A stretch of DNA of 64,000 nt from Niveispirillum fermenti. GTDB lineage: Bacteria > Pseudomonadota > Alphaproteobacteria > Azospirillales > Azospirillaceae. A program made the translations under genes and the position numbers. This document shows positions 51,450 through 59,501 of the stretch, in pieces; position 1 is the first letter of the stretch; each line of letters opens with the position of its first letter. The notes under the pieces were generated by a model. It searched no databases. It saw only the letters and a list, made by a program, of their open reading frames with translations, and was not told where the DNA came from. The stretch lies in the NCBI RefSeq assembly GCF_048066175.1, contig NZ_JBLTXA010000016.1, positions 1-64,000 on the forward strand, written 5' to 3'.

Positions 51450-51670
51450 CCCCCGACGAAATCCGGGAATGCTTGGCCCTGCTGGGTTGGTCCCAGCGGG
51501 GCTTAGCCTCCATGCTAGACATGGATGAACGTCAGGTGCGCCGTTGGGCGTCCGGGCAAGCCGCCATGCCTTCGGACATTGCCGGCTGGCTGCGTCGGAT
51601 GGCCGATACCATCCGCCGCGACCCGCCCCCCGCGCCGCGCCGCCGTACGGCTGCCATCAGCACCGGCTGA
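51446..51670 (+). CDS. Small XRE-type HTH protein
   Basis: A 74-residue protein starting at a GTG that overlaps the previous stop. The helix-turn-helix reads LLGWSQRGLASMLDMDERQVRRWASGQ, shortened here to its core: two helices with a turn around LDMDE. The C-terminus is basic and proline-rich (DPPPAPRRRT). It probably binds DNA or regulates its own two-gene unit with the membrane coiled-coil protein. Confidence 0.68.
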   Translation: MTPDEIRECLALLGWSQRGLASMLDMDERQVRRWASGQAAMPSDIAGWLRRMADTIRRDPPPAPRRRTAAISTG

Positions 51671-52172
51671 ACGACGCACGCGCCACTTAGTCCAACTGAA
51701 CAGGCTCCACTCAGACGATACGGGGGCGGGGCCATATTCTCATCGGGAACCGATCAGCACGCGAGTATTGCCAAGCTTCCCGGCAATCGTCGCTCGCAAC
51801 AGAATCCAACGCCCCCGAAACCAAAGGGACAGAACCCAAAGTGCAAGGAAATGCCGCGGGGGCCCTACGTCATGATCGCAGCTTGGGAGAGGGACCTCAC
51901 GCACCCTTTCCCAATTGCTTTACATTTAAATGTTGTATTCTGTTCATATCAAATTTCTTTCGTGCCTTCACAGCCGTTAGCCGCTGACCCGCGCTGTCCA
52001 TCACCGGCGACGGACGGCCGCAGCCGAACGCCGATACGGCCGCCACCAAATCCCCCCGGCTTTTGATCAGGATCAATGGGGTTCCGCCCTGCCCTGGTAA
52101 GTTTCCCGGATGAATAATGCCAGTCCTTGATGACCGGCCCCGGAAACCACGGCAGAGAACGGACCCCTTGCG
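51671..52172. promoter_or_regulatory. Intergenic control region of the ATPase-usp unit
   Basis: About 500 bp with no convincing gene. It contains an AT-rich patch with a 12-bp palindrome (ACATTTAAATGT, 51922-51933) and, closer to the ATPase, an FNR-type box listed separately. Short open frames here have unnatural composition. Confidence 0.5.
52063..52076 (+). promoter_or_regulatory. FNR/FixK-type box
   Basis: TTGATCAGGATCAA matches the consensus TTGAT-N4-ATCAA exactly on both half sites. Its centre is about 103 bases before the ATPase start. A TAAGTT near 52098 is placed where a -10 element would be if the box were at -41.5. This predicts low-oxygen activation of the ATPase and usp genes. 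Confidence 0.68.
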
Positions 52173-54902
52173 ATGAATGAGAAGCCGGCGGCACCGACGC
52201 CCGAAGAGTACCCGATCGCCTGGCATGCCCTGCCGGAAGCGGACGTGTTCGCAGCACTGGCTACCAGCGTCAGCGGCCTGGACGCGGCGGAGGTGCAGCG
52301 CCGGCTGCGGGTCAACGGGCCCAACCAGCTGCCGGCAGCCCCCGGAAAGCATCCGATCATGCGGCTGCTGGCACAGTTCAACAACGCGCTGATCTATTTC
52401 CTGCTGGCCGCCGCCGTGGCCGCCGCCACGCTGGGCCATCATATCGATGCTGTCGTCATCCTGGCCGTGGTCACGGTGAACGCCATCGTCGGCTTCGTGC
52501 AGGAGGGGCGTGCCGAGAAGGCGTTGAACGCCATCCGGTCGATGATTTCCCCCCACGCCCAGGTGATCCGCGATGCAAGGCGGCAATCCATTCCGGCCAC
52601 CGACCTGGTCCCCGGCGACATTGTGCTGCTGGAAGCGGGTGACCGCATTCCGGCCGACCTGCGCCTGACCCGGGCCCGCGCACTGCTGATAGAGGAAGCC
52701 GCCCTGACAGGCGAATCCGTGCCGTCAGAGAAACGGGAAGCTCTGGTGGATGCCCGAAGCCCGCTGGCGGAGCGGTTCTGCATGGCCTTTTCCGGCACCA
52801 TGGTCGCCGCCGGCCAGGGCATGGGCATCGTGGTGGCGACGGGCGCCCATACGGAGATCGGCCATATCAGCCGGATGATCAGCCAGGTGCAGGAGATCAC
52901 GACCCCGCTGCTGCGTCAGATCAACGAGTTCGGCCGCCGTTTCACCTGGACGGCCGTCAGCGCCGCCGTGGCCTTGTTCATCTTCGCCGTGCTGGTGCGG
53001 CAGTTCCATTGGGAAGAGGCACTGATCGCCGTGGTGGCGCTGGCCGTGGGCGTCGTGCCCGAAGGACTGCCGGCCGTCATCACCATCACGCTGGCCATCG
53101 GCGTGCAGCGCATGGCCGCACGGAATGCCGTCGTCCGTCGCCTGCCCGCGGTGGAGACACTGGGCGCCACCTCCGTCATCTGCTCCGACAAGACGGGCAC
53201 GCTGACCCGCAACGAGATGACGGCCCGCCGGCTGGTCACGGCCGGGCATGAGATCATGGTCGGCGGCTCCGGCTATCGGCCGGAGGGCAGCTTCCGTGTC
53301 AGCGGCCGGGACGAGGACATGGAGTCGCTGGCCCTGGCGGCACCGCTCCTGCGCACGGCCCTGCTGTGCAACGATGCCCAATTGCGCCAGACGGGTCCCG
53401 ACGCCTGGCATGTCGATGGCGACCCGATGGAAGGCGCGCTGGTCTGCCTGGTCATGAAGGCCGGGTTCGATCCCGGCCATGTCCGCGGGGAATGGCCGCG
53501 CGTGGACGAGATCCCCTTCGACGCCAAGCACAGATTCATGGCCAGCCTGCACCAGGGCCCCGGTGAACGGGTGATCTTCGTGAAGGGCGCGCCCGAACAG
53601 TTGCTGGCCAAGGCCGCCGGTCAGGCCGGTGCCCACGGGACGGAACCGCTGGACGCTCCCTGTTGGCAGGAAAGGATCGAAGCCGCCGCGGCACAGGGGG
53701 AACGTGTGCTGGGTTTCGCGATGAAGCCGGTTCCGGCCGGGCTGGACCGGCTGTCCTTCGCCGATCTGGACACGGACCTGATCTTCATCGGCATCATCGG
53801 CTTCATCGATCCGCCGCGCGACGAGGCGGTCGACGCCATCGCCGAATGCCGGTCGGCCGGCATCCAGGTGAAGATGATCACGGGTGACCATGGCGCCACG
53901 GCCGCCGCCATCGCGGGGCAACTGGGCCTGGCGGACCGGCCGGAGGTGGTGACGGGCGCCGATATCGACCGGATGGACGATGCGGCGCTGAAGCAGGTGG
54001 CCGAGCGCGCCCATGTCTTCGCCCGCACCAGCCCGGAGCATAAGCTACGTATCGTGCAGGCGCTTCAGGCCGATCGGGCCATCGTCGCCATGACGGGCGA
54101 CGGGGTGAACGATGCCCCGTCGCTGAAACAGGCCAATGTCGGCATCGCCATGGGCGGCAAGGGGACCGAAGCCGCCAAGGAGGCGGCGGAAATCGTGCTG
54201 CTGGACGATAATTTCGCCTCCATCGTCGCCGCCGTGCATGAGGGCCGCACCGTCTATGACAATATCCGCAAGGTGATCGCCTGGACCCTGCCCACCAATG
54301 GCGGCGAGGCCCTGACCGTCATCGCCGCCATCCTGCTGGGCTTCACCATGCCCATGTCGCCCGTGCAGATCCTGTGGATCAACCTGATCCTGACGGTGAC
54401 GCTGGGCCTTGTCCTGGCATTCGAACCGTCCGAACCCGGCGTGATGCAACGGCCGCCACGGCCGGCCAATGCACCATTGCTGTCCCGTTTCCTGGTCTGG
54501 CGGGTGATCCTGGTTTCCTTCCTGTTCCTGGGCGGGGCACTGGCCATCTTCTTCTATGCCCTGAACCGCGGACATGATGTGGAAACAGCGCGGACCATGG
54601 TGGTGAACACCATCGTCGTGCTGGAAATCTTCTACCTGTTCAATGTCCGCTATCTGCATGTCGGGTCGGTCACCTGGCGCGGCGTGCTGGGCACGCCGGC
54701 CGTGCTGCTGGTGATCGCCATCGTGGTGGCCGCACAGCTCGCCTTCACCTACACCCCCGTCATGCAGGCGTGGTTCGCGACGCGGCCCGTTCCGCTGGCC
54801 GATGGCATCGTCATCATCCTGACGGGCGTGCTGCTGATGGCCGTGCTGGAAGGGGAAAAGGCGTTGCTGCGCCGGTGGCGTCTGTTCGGGGATGAAATCT
54901 GA
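52173..54902 (+). CDS. P-type cation-transporting ATPase (type II)
   Basis: A 909-residue inner-membrane pump. The actuator motif is LTGESVPSEK, the phosphorylation site is SDKTGTLTRNEMT, the nucleotide domain has FVKGAPEQLL, and the hinge is MTGDGVNDAPSLKQ. Helix 4 has VPEGLPAVIT, the type II (Ca2+ or Na+ family) ion site. Helix 6 contains WINLILTVTLGLVLAFEP. The metal cannot be fixed from this. It is the first gene after the FNR-type box, and the universal stress protein gene follows 38 bp later, which is a common pair in low-oxygen regulons. Confidence 0.92.
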   Translation: MNEKPAAPTPEEYPIAWHALPEADVFAALATSVSGLDAAEVQRRLRVNGPNQLPAAPGKHPIMRLLAQFNNALIYFLLAAAVAAATLGHHIDAVVILAVVTVNAIVGFVQEGRAEKALNAIRSMISPHAQVIRDARRQSIPATDLVPGDIVLLEAGDRIPADLRLTRARALLIEEAALTGESVPSEKREALVDARSPLAERFCMAFSGTMVAAGQGMGIVVATGAHTEIGHISRMISQVQEITTPLLRQINEFGRRFTWTAVSAAVALFIFAVLVRQFHWEEALIAVVALAVGVVPEGLPAVITITLAIGVQRMAARNAVVRRLPAVETLGATSVICSDKTGTLTRNEMTARRLVTAGHEIMVGGSGYRPEGSFRVSGRDEDMESLALAAPLLRTALLCNDAQLRQTGPDAWHVDGDPMEGALVCLVMKAGFDPGHVRGEWPRVDEIPFDAKHRFMASLHQGPGERVIFVKGAPEQLLAKAAGQAGAHGTEPLDAPCWQERIEAAAAQGERVLGFAMKPVPAGLDRLSFADLDTDLIFIGIIGFIDPPRDEAVDAIAECRSAGIQVKMITGDHGATAAAIAGQLGLADRPEVVTGADIDRMDDAALKQVAERAHVFARTSPEHKLRIVQALQADRAIVAMTGDGVNDAPSLKQANVGIAMGGKGTEAAKEAAEIVLLDDNFASIVAAVHEGRTVYDNIRKVIAWTLPTNGGEALTVIAAILLGFTMPMSPVQILWINLILTVTLGLVLAFEPSEPGVMQRPPRPANAPLLSRFLVWRVILVSFLFLGGALAIFFYALNRGHDVETARTMVVNTIVVLEIFYLFNVRYLHVGSVTWRGVLGTPAVLLVIAIVVAAQLAFTYTPVMQAWFATRPVPLADGIVIILTGVLLMAVLEGEKALLRRWRLFGDEI

Positions 54903-54940
54903 GCAAAAGACATTACTTATGAACGACAGGAGGAGACCCC

Positions 54941-55849
54941 ATGACGAATGAAACCCCGCCCATGGCCGCCCGCCCGCGTCGCCTGCTTCTGGCCACGGAC
55001 CTGTCCGCCCGGTGCGACCGCGCCCTGGACCGCGCATTGCTGCTGGCCAATGAATGGCAGGCCGAACTGATCCTGTTGCATGTGGTCGAGCCCGACCGGC
55101 AGGACATGCAGGACGAGCGCGACACGGTCCTTCCCTGGCGCCGCCCCGACGACCCGGTACAGGTCGCCACGCGGGAGATCGAGACCGAGTTGCGCCGCGC
55201 ACCCGGTCCCGTTGCCATCATGGTGGAAAAGGGCGACGTGTCGGAAACGGTGCAGCGCGTCGCCAGCGAGCGGGCCTGCGACCTGATCATCACGGGCCTG
55301 GCCCGCAGCGAGGTGCTGGGCCGCTTCAGCCTGGGCACCAGTGTGGAAAAGCTGGCCCGCCGGGCGCCGGCGCCCGTGCTGGTCGTGCGCAACCGGGCGC
55401 GGGAGACCTATCAGAACGTGCTGGTCACCACGGATTTTGCCGCCCCGTCGCGTCGCGCCCTGCAAATGGCGGCACATCTGTTCCCGCAGCAATCCACGGC
55501 CCTGCTGCACGCCTTCCAGACGCCGTTCGTCGGTATCGTGCGTGATCAGGACCAGATGCGCGACCAGTATCGCACATCGGTACAGGAAGAGGCGGCGGCC
55601 TTCGTGGCATCGGCCGAACTTGCACCGGATGCCGCGCGAAAGCTGCGCGTCCTGGCGGAAGAGGGCGCACCGGCTGATCTGGTGCGCGATTATGTGGCCG
55701 CCAACGACACCGACCTCGTCGTGCTGGGCACCGACGATCGCGGCAGCGTGCTGGATTTCCTGATGGGCAGCACGACCGACACGATCCTGGAAGTGCTGCG
55801 CTGCGATGCCCTGATCGTGGGCTGCGCCGTGACGGACGCCGCACCATAG
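54941..55849 (+). CDS. Tandem universal stress protein (UspA)
   Basis: A 302-residue protein with two Usp domains. The first starts RRLLLATDLSARCDRAL and ends VEKLARRAPAPVLVVRN. The second starts YQNVLVTTDFAAPSRRAL and has VVLGTDDRGSVLDFLMGSTT, where the GxxGS-like loop would bind ATP in the second domain. The first also shows GRFSLGTSVEKL. AGGAGG lies just before the start. It likely helps cells survive oxygen limitation or stress together with the ATPase. Confidence 0.92.
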   Translation: MTNETPPMAARPRRLLLATDLSARCDRALDRALLLANEWQAELILLHVVEPDRQDMQDERDTVLPWRRPDDPVQVATREIETELRRAPGPVAIMVEKGDVSETVQRVASERACDLIITGLARSEVLGRFSLGTSVEKLARRAPAPVLVVRNRARETYQNVLVTTDFAAPSRRALQMAAHLFPQQSTALLHAFQTPFVGIVRDQDQMRDQYRTSVQEEAAAFVASAELAPDAARKLRVLAEEGAPADLVRDYVAANDTDLVVLGTDDRGSVLDFLMGSTTDTILEVLRCDALIVGCAVTDAAP

Positions 55850-55860
55850 GCTCCGTTGCC

Positions 55861-55895
55861 GTGATGCCGTTTGCCCGACCGGGCGACGGCATCAC
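55861..55895. terminator. Hairpin between usp and acyl-CoA dehydrogenase
   Basis: GTGATGCCGT at 55861-55870 pairs with ACGGCATCAC at 55886-55895, with GCCC/GGGC stacked inside. It lies between two convergent genes and can serve either, though no long T-run is seen. Confidence 0.6.
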
Positions 55896-55938
55896 GAGCC
55901 GACAGAACAGGCCTGCGGTGCCGGAACCGGCCGGCCCA

Positions 55939-57066
55939 TCACAGGTTGCGGGCGATGACCAGGCGCTGGATGTCGCTGGTGCCTTCATAGATCTGGCAGA
56001 CCCGGACATCGCGATAGATGCGTTCCACCGGAAAATCATCCACATAACCGTAACCGCCAAACGTCTGGATCGCATCGGAGCAGACACGCTCCGCCATCTC
56101 CGACGCGAACAGCTTGGCCATCGACGCTTCCTTCAGACAGGGCTGGCCGGCCCCGCGCAGCGACGCGGCATGCAGGACCAGTTGCCGGGCCGCCTCGATC
56201 CGGGTCGCCATATCGGCCAGGCGGAAGGATACGGCCTGATGTTCGATGATGGGCACGCCCATGGAGGTGCGGTCGCGGGCATAATCGCGGGCCGCCTCGA
56301 AAGCGGCCTGGGCCATGCCGACGGATTGCGCCGCGATGCCGATGCGACCGCCCTCCAGGTTGGCCAGCGCGATACGATAGCCGTCACCCGGATGTCCCAG
56401 CATGGCCGATGCCGGAACGCGCACATCCTCCAGCAGGATCTGGGCCGTGTCGGAACTGCGCTGACCCAGCTTGTGCTCCAGCCGCGCGACCTTGTAGCCG
56501 GGATTGTCGGTGGGCACCAGAAAGGCGGAGATGCCCTTCTTGCCCGCCGCCGGGTCGGTGACGGCGAAGACCAGCGCGACGCCGGCATGCCGGCCGTTCG
56601 TGATGAACTGCTTGGCACCGTTCAGCACGTAATGGTCGCCATCGGCCACGGCCCGGGTCTTCAGCGCCGATGCGTCGGAGCCTGCCTGCGGCTCCGTCAG
56701 GCAGAAGGCGCCCAGCAGGCGGCCGGCCGCCATCTCCCGGAGATAGCGTTCCTTCTGCTCCGCGTTCCCGAATTTCAGGATGGGGGCGCAGCCGACGGAA
56801 TTATGCACGCTCATGATGGTGGATATGGCGCCGTCACCCGCCGCGATCTCCTCGATCGCCAGGGCATAGGAAACGGCGTCGGCCCCGGCCCCGCCCCATT
56901 CCTCGGGCACCACCATGCCCAACAGGCCCAGCTCGCCCATTTCCCGCAGTTCCGCTGCGGGGAACCGGCTTTCGCGGTCGCGTTCCGCCGCACCGGGGGC
57001 CAGGCGCTCGCGCGCGAACTGGCGCGCCATGTCGCGCACCATCACCTGTTCTTCGGTGAAAAGCAT
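55939..57066 (-). CDS. Acyl-CoA dehydrogenase
   Basis: A 375-residue FAD enzyme for the first step of beta-oxidation. It begins MLFTEEQVMVRDMARQFARE. The FAD/substrate region shows FCLTEPQAGSDAS and AKQFITNG. The catalytic Glu is in CQIYEGTSDIQRLVI, the position used by short-chain (butyryl) enzymes. The start at 57066 has AAGGA upstream. It lies 117 bp downstream of the thiolase gene on the same strand, so the two probably work together in fatty acid use. Confidence 0.93.
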   Translation of the reverse strand: MLFTEEQVMVRDMARQFARERLAPGAAERDRESRFPAAELREMGELGLLGMVVPEEWGGAGADAVSYALAIEEIAAGDGAISTIMSVHNSVGCAPILKFGNAEQKERYLREMAAGRLLGAFCLTEPQAGSDASALKTRAVADGDHYVLNGAKQFITNGRHAGVALVFAVTDPAAGKKGISAFLVPTDNPGYKVARLEHKLGQRSSDTAQILLEDVRVPASAMLGHPGDGYRIALANLEGGRIGIAAQSVGMAQAAFEAARDYARDRTSMGVPIIEHQAVSFRLADMATRIEAARQLVLHAASLRGAGQPCLKEASMAKLFASEMAERVCSDAIQTFGGYGYVDDFPVERIYRDVRVCQIYEGTSDIQRLVIARNL

Positions 57067-57183
57067 GGAATGTCCTTTCCGGCACCCTGCCGGCATCACG
57101 GCGGCAGGCCGGAAGCCGGGTGGGGCGTTATCGATCATGCGCCCATGCGGGGTGGGCAGGCTTCGTGAAGGCTGACTACCCGA

Positions 57184-58368
57184 TTACAGCATCTCCACGG
57201 CCATGGCAGTGGCCTCGCCGCCACCGATGCACAGGCTGCCGACCCCACGCTTCAGCCCACGCTTCTTCAGCGCGTGCAGCAGCGTCACCAGGATACGGGC
57301 ACCCGACGCACCGATCGGATGGCCCAGCGCGCAGGCCCCGCCATGCACATTGACCTTGTCGTGGGGCAGGTCCAGTTCCTTCATGGCGGCCATGGCCACG
57401 ACGGCAAAGGCCTCGTTGATCTCGAACAGGTCGACATCGCCCGCGGTCCAGCCGGTCTTGGCGAACAGGGACTGCATCGCACCGACAGGGGCCGTGGTGA
57501 ACCAGGCCGGGGCGCGGGCATGGCCAGCATGGCCGACGATGCGGGCCAGCGGCGACAGGCCCCGCTTATCCGCCTCGCTGGCCCGCATCAGCACGAGCGC
57601 CGCCGCCCCATCGCTGATGGAACTGCTGTTGGCGGCCGTCACGGTGCCATCCTTGCGGAAGGCGGGCTTCAGCGTCGGGATCTTGTCCGGGCGGCCCTTG
57701 CCCGGCTGCTCGTCACGGGCGACCACGCTTTCCCCGCCGCGGCCCTTCACGGTCACGGGCGCGATCTCCGCGTCGAAGGTGCCATCCTCCACGGCCGCCT
57801 TGGCACGGCGCAGGCTTTCCAGGGCATAGGCGTCCTGTGCCTCCCGGGTGAAGCCGAAATGGCTGGCCGTATCCTCCGCGAAGGTGCCCATGGCACGGCC
57901 GCGCTCATACGCATCCTCCAGACCGTCCAGCGCCATATGGTCGAAGATGGTGGCGTGGCCATAGCGATAGCCGCCGCGCGCCCGGTCCAGCAGATAGGGG
58001 GCGTTCGACATGCTCTCCATCCCTGCGGCCACCACGATGTCGGCGGAACCGGCCAGGATCAGGTCGTGGGCCAGCATGGTCGTCTTCATGCCGCTGCCGC
58101 ACATCTTGTTCACGGTGGAACAGGTGACCGACAGCGGCAGGCCGGCGCCCAGCGCCGCCTGACGGCCCGGCGCCTGGCCCTGTCCGGCCTGCAGCACGTT
58201 GCCCATCAGCAGTTCGTCCACGCTCTCGCCGGAGATGCCGGCCCGGACCACGGCTTCCTTCACGGCGGCGGCACCCAGCTGGGCAGCCGTCAGGCCCGAC
58301 AATTCGCCCAGCATCCCGCCCATGGCGGTACGGGCGGCGGACACGATGACGATCGGATCGGCGGTCAT
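57184..58368 (-). CDS. Acetyl-CoA C-acetyltransferase (thiolase)
   Basis: A 394-residue thiolase. The nucleophile is Cys90 in VNKMCGSGMKT, NEAFAVV and GGACALGHPIGASG carry the catalytic Asn/His region, and the second Cys is in SLCIGGGEAT. Together with the acyl-CoA dehydrogenase downstream it can degrade short acyl chains, or in reverse make acetoacetyl-CoA (for example for polyhydroxybutyrate). It is divergent from an AraC regulator with 113 bp between. Confidence 0.93.
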   Translation of the reverse strand: MTADPIVIVSAARTAMGGMLGELSGLTAAQLGAAAVKEAVVRAGISGESVDELLMGNVLQAGQGQAPGRQAALGAGLPLSVTCSTVNKMCGSGMKTTMLAHDLILAGSADIVVAAGMESMSNAPYLLDRARGGYRYGHATIFDHMALDGLEDAYERGRAMGTFAEDTASHFGFTREAQDAYALESLRRAKAAVEDGTFDAEIAPVTVKGRGGESVVARDEQPGKGRPDKIPTLKPAFRKDGTVTAANSSSISDGAAALVLMRASEADKRGLSPLARIVGHAGHARAPAWFTTAPVGAMQSLFAKTGWTAGDVDLFEINEAFAVVAMAAMKELDLPHDKVNVHGGACALGHPIGASGARILVTLLHALKKRGLKRGVGSLCIGGGEATAMAVEML

Positions 58369-58431
58369 GGCGGTTTCCTCAAAGCCTATTGCTTGTCCGG
58401 GACAGCGTAGACTTGCCGCTTCCGATCATCC

Positions 58432-58465
58432 ATAACCGTTTTGATCAAATTTCCTGACCGGTTAT
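58432..58465. promoter_or_regulatory. Inverted repeat between thiolase and araC-type gene
   Basis: ATAACCG at 58432-58438 and CGGTTAT at 58459-58465 form a perfect inverted repeat with a 20-base gap, in the divergent promoter region. The AraC-type regulator next to it is the natural candidate to bind it. Confidence 0.42.
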
Positions 58466-58481
58466 ATCAATTCCGCAGGGG

Positions 58482-59501
58482 ATGCCGACGGGCATGGAGA
58501 AGGGCAGCGTTTCGATCCATTTCGTGCAGGCAGCCCTGGCGGGCATGCAGGCGCGCGGGCTGGACACGGCCCCGGTGATGCGCAAGGCCGGCATCGCCCC
58601 GGCCTTGCTGGCACAGGCATCGGCGCGCGTGCCCGTCGGCGCCTATGCCGCCCTGTTGCGCGGGGTGGCACAGGTGCTGGATGACGAGTTCTTCGGCCTG
58701 GACAGCCGCCGCATGAAGATCGGCAGCTTCGCGCTGTCCTGCCTGCTGACCCTGGGCACCGGCGGGCTCGGGCGCGCGCTGACCCTGCTTTGCCGTGCCT
58801 ACAACACCACCTTCGATGACCTGCGCGTCGCCGTGCGGCGGGAGGCCGGCCGCGCGGCGCTGGAGATCATGCCGACCCGGCCCGACCGGCCCGTGCCCGT
58901 CTTCGCGGTGGAGACACTGTTCGTCTATATCCATGGCGTGGCCTGCTGGCTGACCCGCCGCCGCATCGCGATCCTGGAGGCGGAACTGCCCTATCCGGCG
59001 CCCGGCCATGCCGGGGAGTATCAGGTGCTGTTCAGCGCCAACCTGCGCTTCGACCGGCCGCATTGCCGGCTATGGTTCGATGCGGGCATGCTGGATCTGC
59101 CTGTCGCGCAGGATGCCCGCACCGCGCGATCCTTCCTGAACCAGGCGCCCGACAGTTTCCTGGTGAAGTATCGCAACCCCGATGGCCATGGCCGGCGGGT
59201 GGCCGCCATGCTGCGCCGGCGCCCACCGGCCGAATGGCCGGGACTGGACCGGGTGGCCGCCACGCTGCGCTGTTCCCCGGCCACCTTGCGCCGGATGCTG
59301 CGGCAGGAGGGGACATCCTTCCAGGCCATCAAGGACCGTTTGCGGCTGGAAATGGCACAGGAGGCGCTGGCCCGGCCCGACCTTTCCATCGCCGACATCA
59401 CATCCTTGCTGGGCTTTGCCGAGCCGGCCGCCTTCAACCGCGCCTTCCGGCAATGGACGGGCACAACGCCCGCCCGTCACCGGCGTCAGATCTCGACATG
59501 A
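58482..59501 (+). CDS. AraC-family regulator (OruR/ArgR-like N-terminus)
   Basis: A 339-residue regulator. The N-terminal ligand region (about residues 10-200) belongs to the arabinose-binding-like group found with fatty acid and amino acid catabolic genes. The C-terminal double helix-turn-helix shows LRCSPATLRRMLRQEGTSFQ and ISIADITSLLGF-like DLSIADITSLLGFAEPAAF. An alternative ATG lies at 58494. It is divergent from the thiolase gene and likely controls the thiolase/acyl-CoA dehydrogenase unit. Its last 16 bases overlap the convergent kup gene. Confidence 0.9.
   Translation: MPTGMEKGSVSIHFVQAALAGMQARGLDTAPVMRKAGIAPALLAQASARVPVGAYAALLRGVAQVLDDEFFGLDSRRMKIGSFALSCLLTLGTGGLGRALTLLCRAYNTTFDDLRVAVRREAGRAALEIMPTRPDRPVPVFAVETLFVYIHGVACWLTRRRIAILEAELPYPAPGHAGEYQVLFSANLRFDRPHCRLWFDAGMLDLPVAQDARTARSFLNQAPDSFLVKYRNPDGHGRRVAAMLRRRPPAEWPGLDRVAATLRCSPATLRRMLRQEGTSFQAIKDRLRLEMAQEALARPDLSIADITSLLGFAEPAAFNRAFRQWTGTTPARHRRQIST

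Noticed and set aside
51851..52066. 71-codon open frame in the gap before the ATPase
   Set aside because: Proline- and cysteine-containing random-looking sequence with no ribosome site; it also overlaps regulatory DNA.
58439..58450. TTTTGATCAAAT as a possible FNR site
   Set aside because: It contains TTGATCAA without the four-base spacer required between half sites.
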